Made by a program: the position numbers and the translations under genes
Assembly (NCBI GenBank): GCA_016210375.1
Contig: JACQUH010000223.1
Span: 1 to 13,385, forward strand
Source: Chloroflexota bacterium
GTDB lineage: Bacteria; Chloroflexota; Dehalococcoidia; Lucifugimonadales; JACPCL1
Reading direction: 5' to 3'
DNA length: 13,385 bases
Notes under the pieces: generated by a model
The model's database searches: none
Seen by the model: only the letters and a program-made list of their open reading frames with translations
What the model was told of the DNA's origin: nothing
Shown here: one piece after another, positions 6,257 to 12,296 of the stretch
Numbering within the stretch: position 1 is the first letter of the stretch
Layout: each line of letters opens with the position of its first letter

Positions 6257-6267
6257 ACACTGGTTTA

Positions 6268-6296
6268 ATCTTAGCATTCCCACGGGCGGGCGGCAA
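6268..6296 (-). promoter_or_regulatory. pyr operon promoter
   Basis: On the minus strand, TTGCCG (6296-6291) and TAAGAT (6273-6268) are spaced by exactly 17 bases, with TGC directly before the -10 box (extended -10). Transcription would start near 6261, giving a leader of about 145 bases to the pyrR ATG at 6115. The same TGCTAAGAT occurs in the frr promoter at 8837-8865. Confidence 0.6.
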
Positions 6297-6310
6297 TACG
6301 AGGCTCCTAG

Positions 6311-6430
6311 GAACTATCTCAAAAACCTCCGTGGCGCCGCCCCCTGTAGGTCACGTATGAAAAAACTTAGTAACCACTTCACAAGTCGCTTTGGCACCGC
6401 CCCCGGAAGGTCATTAACAAAATAACCTGC
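6311..6430. repeat. Two imperfect 60-base direct repeats upstream of the pyr promoter
   Basis: The units 6311-6370 and 6371-6430 match at about 38 of 60 positions without gaps. The best conserved part is 6332-6353 against 6392-6413, with 19 of 22 bases identical (core GGC.CCGCCCCC..T/A AGGTCA). A third, weaker relative may lie inverted at about 6721-6745 (AAACCATCTCAAAA on the minus strand). Degenerate mobile repeat or paired protein-binding sites are both possible. Confidence 0.45.
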
Positions 6431-6480
6431 CAATTGGGTTCCGACCTAACCCCCTCTGACTCCCTCCTTCGCTCCACTCA

Positions 6481-6530
6481 AGAGCTTGCCCTGAGCGCAG
6501 AGAAGGGACAGGCTCTTCCCGCACGGGAAG
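6481..6530. repeat. Two adjacent hairpins
   Basis: AGAGCTTGCCCT (6481-6492) pairs with AGGGACAGGCTCT (6504-6516) over 12 bases with one bulge. CTTCCCG (6515-6521) pairs with CGGGAAG (6524-6530). The stretch 6482-6508 matches 8676-8702 at 22 of 27 positions, so it is a dispersed repeat. Confidence 0.5.
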
Positions 6531-6547
6531 GGGGAGAAGATTGGTTT

Positions 6548-6586
6548 GAATCGGTGTGATGCGGCTCTGCCGCATCACACCGATTC
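6548..6586. repeat. Perfect 18-base-pair palindrome
   Basis: The arm GAATCGGTGTGATGCGGC (6548-6565) and its exact complement (6569-6586) flank a three-base loop. No mismatch has accumulated, which suggests a recent origin or maintained pairing. Confidence 0.7.
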
Positions 6587-6587
6587 T

Positions 6588-6636
6588 TCCCCCTATGGTC
6601 CCCCTCTCCTGGAAGGAGAGGGGGACCATAGGGGGA
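6588..6636. repeat. Perfect 23-base-pair palindrome
   Basis: The left arm (6588-6610, TCCCCCTATGG...CTCTCCT) and right arm (6614-6636) are exact complements around the loop GGA. It begins two bases after the palindrome at 6548-6586. As RNA it would be a very stable hairpin on either strand. Confidence 0.7.
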
Positions 6637-6694
6637 GAGGTTGGGTCTCATTGACATCATAATTGTTCAATGACCATAAGGGGGTGGCATGATG

Positions 6695-6714
6695 CCCCAG
6701 CCTTCAGGCTGGGG
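6695..6714. repeat. CCCCAGCCT hairpin
   Basis: CCCCAGCCT, two bases, AGGCTGGGG is a perfect 9-base-pair hairpin. Hairpins of this look are found at the ends of IS200/IS605 elements, but no tnpA or tnpB remnant is present, so the origin is open. Confidence 0.5.
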
Positions 6715-6844
6715 TGGGAAAAGCCATTTTGAGATGGTTTCTTAGCCACCTTGGTTTCCCCTCCCGCATCGGGAAGGGAGAGATTTTGCCTCCTCTTCCG
6801 TAGCGGAGAGCGGAGCGGGGGATTAAGGGGGGTTAGGTCGGACC

Positions 6845-8506
6845 CTATCCCGCTCCCCGGGGCATATCCTCAGGATCAACGGGAACCTCAATCACGCTGG
6901 GTACGCCCCGGTTAGCCATGGCGGCCTGAATGACGTCGGTCAACTGGTCTATGCGGTCAACGTAGTAGCCCTTGCCCCCGTACAGCTCTGCCAGCTTGTC
7001 AAAGCGGGGGTTGGTGAGGTCTGCGCCAACCGACCGGTCGCCGAACTGGGCCTTTTGGAGGGCCTTTTCCGAGCCGTAGATGTTGTTGTTCATCACCAGG
7101 GTAATGGTGGCGATCCCCTCCCTCACCGCCGTCTCCAGCTCCTGGGCGTTAAAAAGGAAACCACCATCGCCGTTGATGGCGATGACGGGGGACTCTGGGT
7201 GGGCCAGCTTTGCGCCGATGGCCTCCGGGATGGCGTAGCCCAGGCCCCCCGTGGGGGGCGAGATGAAGGTGCGGGGGTTCTGGAAGTCCACGCGGTCGTA
7301 ACCGTAGGCGGCGCAGGCCCCCGCGTCCAGGACCAGAACCGTATCGGGGGTCTGGACCTTGCGTAGCTCCGCATACACGCGTCGGGGGCTGATCAGAGGC
7401 CCGCTGATGCGGCTTTCCGCTGCCAGGCGCTCTCGGCGCTTGGCCTTCAGGGCTTCCGCCTCCCGCCTCCAGGAAGGGTCGCCGCTTTCGGCCCCCTCGG
7501 CGCGCAGGGCCTCCAGGATACCCTGAAGGACCGACCTGGCGTCGCCCAGGATGCCCACGTCCACCGCCCAGTTGCGTCCAATCTCCTTCTCGTCAATCTC
7601 AATCTGGATAATCTTTGCGTTCCTTGCGACAGCGCCGCTTTGCACGTAGTTGGAGAAGCCCTGGAGACGGGTGCCCACCGCCAGGATGACGTCTGCTCGG
7701 GCGGAGAGGGTAGCCGTCTCGGGAGCGCCGCGGGTGCCATAGGGGCCGACGTAGAGGGGATGAGCGTTGGGCAGCGCGTCGTTGCGCCGGTAGCTGGTGA
7801 CCATAGGGATGGAAAGCAGCTCCGCCAGGTCCACCGCTTCCTGGGCGCCGCCGCTTTCGGTGACGCCGCCGCCCGCCATCAGGAGCGGGTGACGGGCGTT
7901 CTTGAGAAGGCGGGCCGCCTCGTGGATGAGCCGGGGGTCGCCCGCCGGCTGATGCTGGGCGCGGTAGACCCCGGGTGGCTGGATGTCCGCTTCAATCATC
8001 GTTTTCTGCATCAGGTCTGTGGGGAAGTCTATGAACACGGGCCCCTTCTTGCCTGCCATAGCGACCCGGAAGGCGTGGCGCATCAGCTCGGGAATGCGCT
8101 CCGCCCTGGGCACGGACAGGGAAAGCTTGGTGATGGGACGAAAGAGGGGAACGTGGTCCAACTCCTGGCCGGCCTCACGGTAGGTGAAGCTCTGGCCCGC
8201 CGCTCCAGATATGGCGATGACGGGGGCCTGGGCCATGTATGCATTGTAGATGCCAGCTACGAGGTTGGCGGCGCCGGGGCCACCCGTGGCCATGCACACA
8301 CCCGGAGTGCCGGAGAGCCGGGCGTAGGCGCTGGCCATACAGGCCGCTCCTTGCTCATGGCGCGTGGCGATGAACTTGATATCGCTTCTGCCGTAGAAAC
8401 CATCGGCGATGTCCAGATAGGAGACGCCGACAATACCGAAGGCGTACTTGACCCCTTCGTTCACGAGGGACTCTACCACTGCGTGGCCTGCACTCATCCT
8501 GGGCAT
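6845..8506 (-). CDS. Thiamine-diphosphate-dependent enzyme, acetolactate synthase-like
   Basis: The 553-residue protein has the three-domain layout of the acetolactate synthase, oxalyl-CoA decarboxylase and sulfoacetaldehyde acetyltransferase superfamily. The N-terminal pyrimidine-binding domain carries the activating Glu51 in TRHEQGAACMASAYARLSG. The central domain includes LLMAGGGV and LAVGTRLQGF. The C-terminal domain has the diphosphate and Mg motif GDGGFLFNAQELE (446-458) ending in NNN (473-475). The ATG at 8506 has AGGGAGG five bases upstream; ATG 8497 is a less likely alternative. There is no ilvN or ilvC beside it, which argues against the valine/isoleucine IlvB. FGIVGVSYLD and YGSEK recall sulfoacetaldehyde acetyltransferase in part, but the substrate cannot be read from the sequence. 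It is a single gene read away from the frr operon. Confidence 0.88.
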   Translation of the reverse strand: MPRMSAGHAVVESLVNEGVKYAFGIVGVSYLDIADGFYGRSDIKFIATRHEQGAACMASAYARLSGTPGVCMATGGPGAANLVAGIYNAYMAQAPVIAISGAAGQSFTYREAGQELDHVPLFRPITKLSLSVPRAERIPELMRHAFRVAMAGKKGPVFIDFPTDLMQKTMIEADIQPPGVYRAQHQPAGDPRLIHEAARLLKNARHPLLMAGGGVTESGGAQEAVDLAELLSIPMVTSYRRNDALPNAHPLYVGPYGTRGAPETATLSARADVILAVGTRLQGFSNYVQSGAVARNAKIIQIEIDEKEIGRNWAVDVGILGDARSVLQGILEALRAEGAESGDPSWRREAEALKAKRRERLAAESRISGPLISPRRVYAELRKVQTPDTVLVLDAGACAAYGYDRVDFQNPRTFISPPTGGLGYAIPEAIGAKLAHPESPVIAINGDGGFLFNAQELETAVREGIATITLVMNNNIYGSEKALQKAQFGDRSVGADLTNPRFDKLAELYGGKGYYVDRIDQLTDVIQAAMANRGVPSVIEVPVDPEDMPRGAG

Positions 8507-8553
8507 GGGGGCCTCCCTTGATGTCTGGGGCGTGTGGGAAGTGAGCCGACGCT

Positions 8554-8559
8554 AGTGTA
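8554..8559 (-). promoter_or_regulatory. Possible extended -10 promoter for the thiamine-diphosphate enzyme
   Basis: On the minus strand TACACT is preceded by TGC, giving an extended -10 box about 48 bases before the ATG at 8506. No good -35 box lies 16-18 bases upstream. ATGACA at 8595-8590 is a good match but sits 30 bases away, too far. Confidence 0.3.
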
Positions 8560-8610
8560 GCAGAAGCGGTGGGTGTACCACACCCTGATTGTCATACATT
8601 CATTGACCTA

Positions 8611-8705
8611 AACCCCACCCTGGCCCTCTCCCATCAAGGGAGGGGAGACCCCTTCCCCTTTATGGGGGAAGGGGAGAGCCTGCCCTGAGCAACGCGAAGG
8701 GATGG
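8611..8705. repeat. GC-rich dispersed repeat in the divergent gap
   Basis: This stretch lies between the divergent genes at 8506 and 8938, a gap of about 430 bases with no gene. It contains a perfect hairpin CCCCTTCCCC/GGGGAAGGGG (8649-8658 with 8665-8674), a looser CTCTCCC/GGGAGGG pair before it, and at 8676-8702 a 27-base sequence matching 6482-6508 at 22 positions. I see nothing else in 8706-8836. Confidence 0.55.
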
Positions 8706-8836
8706 GGGTGAAGCGCAATCTGTCCAGGCAGTCTACGAATCTGCATCAGGCGTTTTGGGGCAAGATGGATGAACGCTGACTGCTTTCGGACGGCATCGGC
8801 CCCAGCAGAAAGCGTATGGAGCCGTGCCGGTGGAGA

Positions 8837-8865
8837 TAAACACAGCAGCCCCATTGTGCTAAGAT
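8837..8865 (+). promoter_or_regulatory. Predicted promoter of the frr-uppS-cdsA-dxr-rseP operon
   Basis: TAAACA (8837-8842) and TAAGAT (8860-8865) are spaced by 17 bases, with TGC directly before the -10 box. The leader to the frr ATG is about 65 bases and contains a small hairpin GAAGGA/TCCTTC near 8900-8917. The -10 region TGCTAAGAT is the same as in the pyr promoter. Confidence 0.55.
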
Positions 8866-8937
8866 AGATAGTCGCAGCCTGGTTGCTGGCAATACGCTGG
8901 AAGGATAGACGTCCTTCTCCCTTTGAGGGGTTTTACT

Positions 8938-9498
8938 ATGGTTACCTCCCCCATCGTCACTGAAGCTGAGAGCCGAATGAAGAAGGCCATAGATGCCCTG
9001 AAACGGGAGATGAACACCATACGCACCGGCAGGGCCAACCCCGCCCTGGTGGAAAACCTCGGCATTGACTACTACGGCGTCACCACTCCCCTCAACCAGC
9101 TTGCCACTGTCACCGCGCCAGAAGCGCGCCTTATCCTGGTGCAGCCCTGGGATCGCCATGCCCTGCCCGCTATTGAGAAGGGCATCCTGAGGGCCAATCT
9201 GGGCTTCAACCCCTCCAGTGACGGCGCCGTCGTCCGCGTGCCCGTGCCGCAGCCCACCGAGGAGCGCCGGCGGGAGTACGTGAAGTTGGCCAAGCGCCAG
9301 GCAGAGGAGTCCAAGATAGAGGTGCGCAACATCCGCAGGGAGTTCGTTGAGAAGCTGAGGGCTATGGAGAAGAACAAGGAGATCTCCCAGGACGGAGAGC
9401 GCCGCAACCTGGAGCAGCTTCAGCGCCTCACCGATGCCTTCATCGTCCAGGTAGAGAGCCTGGCCGCCGCCAAAGAGGCCGAGGTCATGGAGGTCTAG
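8938..9498 (+). CDS. frr: Ribosome recycling factor
   Basis: RRF works with EF-G to split the post-termination ribosome. The 186-residue protein has the normal length (about 185). Family features run throughout: the first helix with MNTIRTGRANPALVENL, the domain II segment YYGVTTPLNQLATV, then LILVQPWD and ILRANLGFNPSSDGAVVRVPVP. The long helical part includes RREYVKLAKRQAEESKIEVRNIRRE and ends in KEAEVMEV. The ATG at 8938 has GAGGGG seven bases upstream; a TTG at 8923 in the same frame overlaps that Shine-Dalgarno sequence and is rejected. It opens a plus-strand operon. In most bacteria pyrH, tsf and rpsB come before frr; here the upstream sequence is a repeat-bearing gap and a divergent gene. 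Confidence 0.97.
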   Translation: MVTSPIVTEAESRMKKAIDALKREMNTIRTGRANPALVENLGIDYYGVTTPLNQLATVTAPEARLILVQPWDRHALPAIEKGILRANLGFNPSSDGAVVRVPVPQPTEERRREYVKLAKRQAEESKIEVRNIRREFVEKLRAMEKNKEISQDGERRNLEQLQRLTDAFIVQVESLAAAKEAEVMEV

Positions 9499-10269
9499 GT
9501 GTCCGATACCGACAACCGAACGAGGCCAGCCTCCCCGCCTGCCCAAGAGGGCGGGCATAGCCCCAACGGCCGCAAGGCCCCTGACCACGTGGCCATCATC
9601 ATGGACGGCAACGGCCGCTGGGCGCAGCGCCAGGGCCTTCCCCGCCTGGAGGGCCACCGCGCCGGCACCGACAACCTCAACCGCATTCTGGAGGCCATGG
9701 AGAAGCACGGGGTCCGGTACGTGACCCTCTTTGCCTTCTCCACAGAGAACTGGAGCCGCCCCTGGGAGGAGGTCATGGGCCTCATGGCCATCCTGAAGAG
9801 CGTCGTGGAGCGGGAGGCCCTGAACCTCCACCGCAAGAACGTCCGCTTGCGCTACCTGGGCCGGACGGACCGCCTCAGCCCGGACCTTTGGGCCTCCATC
9901 CAGTGGGCGCTGGAGCTGACCAGGGCTAACACGGGGCTGAACCTGAGCGTTGCCTTTGACTACGGTGGGAGGGACGAGATTGTTCAGGCCATCCACCGCA
10001 TTGTGAAAGACAACATTCCTCCAGAGCAGATCACCGAGGAGCTCTTCGGTCGCTACCTGTACACCAAAGACCTCCCCGACCCGGACCTCATCATACGGAC
10101 CGGTGGCGAGCAACGCCTCAGCGGGTTCCTCCCCTGGCAGTCCGTGTACAGCGAGTACTACTCCAGTCTTGTCTTCTGGCCCGATTTTGACGAGGCGGAG
10201 CTTGACCGTGTGCTGCTGGCCTATAGCCACCGCGAGCGTCGCTTCGGCTCCCTGTACCACGAAAAGTAA
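9499..10269 (+). CDS. uppS: Isoprenyl transferase (undecaprenyl diphosphate synthase)
   Basis: This cis-prenyltransferase adds isopentenyl units to farnesyl diphosphate to make the lipid carrier used for peptidoglycan and other envelope polymers. Of the 256 residues, the first 28 or so are a polar extension. The catalytic Asp36 is in IIMDGNGRWA, followed by GHRAG, FAFSTENWSRP (78-88) and FDYGGRDEI. The C-terminal diphosphate site reads PDLIIRTGGEQRLSGF (195-210), where many members have RTSGEQRLSNF. The start is GTG at 9499, directly after the frr stop, with GGAGG inside the last frr codons. Coupling to frr is likely. Product chain length cannot be fixed from sequence. Confidence 0.96.
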   Translation: MSDTDNRTRPASPPAQEGGHSPNGRKAPDHVAIIMDGNGRWAQRQGLPRLEGHRAGTDNLNRILEAMEKHGVRYVTLFAFSTENWSRPWEEVMGLMAILKSVVEREALNLHRKNVRLRYLGRTDRLSPDLWASIQWALELTRANTGLNLSVAFDYGGRDEIVQAIHRIVKDNIPPEQITEELFGRYLYTKDLPDPDLIIRTGGEQRLSGFLPWQSVYSEYYSSLVFWPDFDEAELDRVLLAYSHRERRFGSLYHEK

Positions 10270-11166
10270 ATGCACGCCGGCCCGCCTTCCCCGGCCCACG
10301 GCAGGGACTCCCTTCGTCGGCGGCTGGCCAGCGCCGCGGTGGGCCTGCCCCTGCTCCTGGTGCTTGTCACGGCAGGGCCGGCCTTCACTCTGGCCCTGGC
10401 CGCTGTCGTGACGCTTATAGGTTTGACGGAGCTGTTCAAGCTGGCGGGCGTGCAGCATCTGGGGCGCCAGCGCCTGCCAGGGATGACTCTTGGCCTGGCG
10501 CTGATCGCCCTGGGTTGGCGGGGGCAAGCAGGCCTCCTGGCGGCGCTGGCCGTATCCTCGCCGCTGGCGATGCTATTGGCGCACCGCTGGACGCCCCAGG
10601 GCCTGCGGCTATGGCTAGTGGCACTAGGGGGGCCACTGTATCTGGGGGCAACCCTGGCCCATGCGGTGCTGTTGCGCAGCTTTCCCGTTGGGGCCGAGGC
10701 TGCCCTGTACCGCAGCCCCGTCCTTCCGTTTCTGAATGCGCCGCTAGGTCGCCTTGACCAGGGGTCTGAACTGCTTTTGCTAGCGCTGCTGTCCACCTTC
10801 GCGGTGGACACCACCGCCTTTTTCGTGGGCCGTGCCATCGGCAGGCACAGGCTCGCTCCGAAGATCAGCCCGGGCAAGACCTGGGAGGGAGCTATCGGGG
10901 GGTTGGTAGGGGGAATAGCCGCGACGGCGGGACTGACACAGCTCTTCGGTCTGCCCTTTGCCCTATGGGAGGGGGTACTGCTCGGCGGCATTGCCAGCAT
11001 TGTAGCCCAGGCGGGGGACCTTATGGAGTCGGCCATCAAGCGGGCGCACCAGACCAAAGATGCGGGGGGCCTCATCCCTGGCCACGGCGGCCTCCTGGAC
11101 AGATTGGACTCCGTTGTCTACAACCTGGTGGTGGTGTATCATTTTTCAACTTGGGTAGTATCGTGA
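10270..11166 (+). CDS. cdsA: Phosphatidate cytidylyltransferase (CDP-diacylglycerol synthase)
   Basis: CdsA makes CDP-diacylglycerol from phosphatidic acid and CTP in the inner membrane, the entry to phospholipid synthesis. The 298-residue protein is mostly hydrophobic, with about seven or eight membrane segments starting near residue 22. Family motifs include FAVDTTAFFVGR (Asp180), ISPGKTWEGAIGG (199-211) and the CDS signature at 254-281, with SAIKR, TKD, IPGHGG and DRLDS in order. The ATG follows the uppS TAA with no spacing and has no clear Shine-Dalgarno sequence, so translation probably depends on ribosomes finishing uppS. The CTP it uses depends on pyrimidine synthesis, but no regulatory link is visible. 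Confidence 0.95.
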   Translation: MHAGPPSPAHGRDSLRRRLASAAVGLPLLLVLVTAGPAFTLALAAVVTLIGLTELFKLAGVQHLGRQRLPGMTLGLALIALGWRGQAGLLAALAVSSPLAMLLAHRWTPQGLRLWLVALGGPLYLGATLAHAVLLRSFPVGAEAALYRSPVLPFLNAPLGRLDQGSELLLLALLSTFAVDTTAFFVGRAIGRHRLAPKISPGKTWEGAIGGLVGGIAATAGLTQLFGLPFALWEGVLLGGIASIVAQAGDLMESAIKRAHQTKDAGGLIPGHGGLLDRLDSVVYNLVVVYHFSTWVVS

Positions 11167-12296
11167 AAGGCATTGCTATTCTGGGCTCCACGGGGTCTAT
11201 TGGCCGCCAGACCCTGGACGTTATCCGCAACTTCCGCCATCACTTTCGCCTGGTTGGTCTGGCCGGTTGGACGAACCGAAGTCTCCTCCAACAGCAGTTG
11301 GACGAGTTCCAGCCGGACCTGGCGTGTTGCCAGGGGCTTGAGGGCGAAGGGGCACTCCTCCGGTTGGGGAAGGGCCGCGCCGCGACTCTGGAGGAGATGG
11401 TGCGGGACCCGCGGGTGGACCTGGTGGTCATGGCGATTTCCGGACCATCCTGTCTGGTCCCAACGCTTCAGGCGCTTCAAGGGGGGGTAGCCGTGGCCCT
11501 GGCCAGCAAGGAGGCCATCGTCATGGCGGGGCCGCTCATTGCCGGCCTGGTGGGTAAGGGCGCCACGGTGCTGCCCGTGGATAGCGAACCCAGCGCCATC
11601 TGGCAATGTCTCCAGGGAGAGCCACGGGAGGTGCAGCGCCTCATCCTGACGGCCTCCGGCGGCCCCTTCCGCTCCCGGCCCCTGGGGGAGTTGGCGTTCG
11701 TGACGCCCAAAGAGGCGTTGGAGCACCCGACCTGGCGAATGGGAAGGAAGATCACGGTGGATTCGGCCACGCTGATGAACAAGGCCCTGGAGGTCATAGA
11801 GTGCCACTGGATGTTCGGAGTCCCCTGGGAGGACATTGAGGTGGTGGTGCACCCCCAGAGCGTCGTCCACTCCCTGGTGGAGTTCCGGGATGGCTCCCTC
11901 AAGGCGCAGCTTGGCCCCCCAGACATGCGCCTGCCTCTTCAGTATGCGCTCTTCTACCCGCAACGGGTAGCGAACCCCAAGCTGGAGCGGTTGGACCTGG
12001 CCCGAATAGGCTCACTAGAATTCGCGCCCCTGGAGGCCGGGCGTTACCCGTGCTTCACGCTCGCTCTGGAGGCAGCCCGCACCGGCGGCACCTATCCCGT
12101 GGCGCTATGCGCCGCCGACGACGTGGCCGTGAGCCTTTTCCTGGAGGGCAAGCTCGGCTACCTGGACATTCCACCGCTCATCCAGGGTGTGCTGGACGGC
12201 CACGCCTCCGGCGACGGCGAGTCCCTGAACGATATCCTTGAGGCTGAGGCCTGGGCCCGCCGGCGCGCCCAGGAGATGGCAAGGACAAGAACTTGA
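11163..12296 (+). CDS. dxr: 1-deoxy-D-xylulose 5-phosphate reductoisomerase
   Basis: Dxr converts DXP to MEP with NADPH, the first committed step of the MEP isoprenoid pathway, and so feeds UppS. The 377-residue length is normal. The NADPH site ILGSTGSIG (6-14), the LASKEA region (113-118), metal ligands Asp140 and Glu142 in PVDSEPSAIW, HPTWRMGRKI (188-197), Glu210 in LMNKALEVIE and HPQSVVHSLV (230-239) are all present. Three positions differ from the common pattern: DSEP for DSEH, MNKA for MNKG and AADDVAV for NAANEVAV. The start is GTG at 11163, overlapping the cdsA TGA by four bases (GTGA). Longer in-frame starts lie deep inside cdsA and are rejected. The Shine-Dalgarno sequence is weak, so coupling is likely. 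Confidence 0.96.
   Translation: MKGIAILGSTGSIGRQTLDVIRNFRHHFRLVGLAGWTNRSLLQQQLDEFQPDLACCQGLEGEGALLRLGKGRAATLEEMVRDPRVDLVVMAISGPSCLVPTLQALQGGVAVALASKEAIVMAGPLIAGLVGKGATVLPVDSEPSAIWQCLQGEPREVQRLILTASGGPFRSRPLGELAFVTPKEALEHPTWRMGRKITVDSATLMNKALEVIECHWMFGVPWEDIEVVVHPQSVVHSLVEFRDGSLKAQLGPPDMRLPLQYALFYPQRVANPKLERLDLARIGSLEFAPLEAGRYPCFTLALEAARTGGTYPVALCAADDVAVSLFLEGKLGYLDIPPLIQGVLDGHASGDGESLNDILEAEAWARRRAQEMARTRT

Larger units (their letters stand above)
6440..6842. repeat. Palindrome-rich block bounded by 15-base inverted repeats
   Basis: TCCGACCTAACCCCC at 6440-6454 is repeated in inverted form at 6828-6842, three bases after the stop codon of the thiamine-diphosphate enzyme. Between them are at least five hairpins, three of them perfect and long, and no credible gene. 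It could be a non-autonomous mobile element, or several repeats inserted into one another. Its hairpins probably also end transcription from the gene at 6845-8506. Confidence 0.5.

Noticed and set aside
6414..6660. Short minus-strand open frames in the pyrR upstream gap
   Set aside because: They are translations of palindromic repeats and have no ribosome-binding site or protein-like composition.
6695..6714. End of an IS200/IS605 insertion sequence
   Set aside because: Only a short hairpin resembles such ends. No tnpA or tnpB fragment exists within the window, so no insertion sequence is claimed.
6440..6842. CRISPR array
   Set aside because: The palindromes differ from one another and are not regularly spaced, there are no unique spacers, and no cas gene is present.
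6845..8506. Assignment as IlvB, biosynthetic acetolactate synthase
   Set aside because: The superfamily is clear but there is no regulatory subunit or other ilv gene nearby, and substrate-specific residues could not be verified by eye.
7640..8521. Plus-strand open frame of 293 codons
   Set aside because: It is antisense to the thiamine-diphosphate enzyme and matches codon-position shadowing of that gene.
8706..8836. Small RNA or tRNA in the gap before frr
   Set aside because: No cloverleaf, no strong hairpin with a U tract and no promoter reading into this part were found.
8746..10527. Long minus-strand open frame of 593 codons
   Set aside because: It runs antisense to frr and uppS, which have complete family motifs, and its translation is low-complexity with no domain. 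It is a by-product of high GC content.
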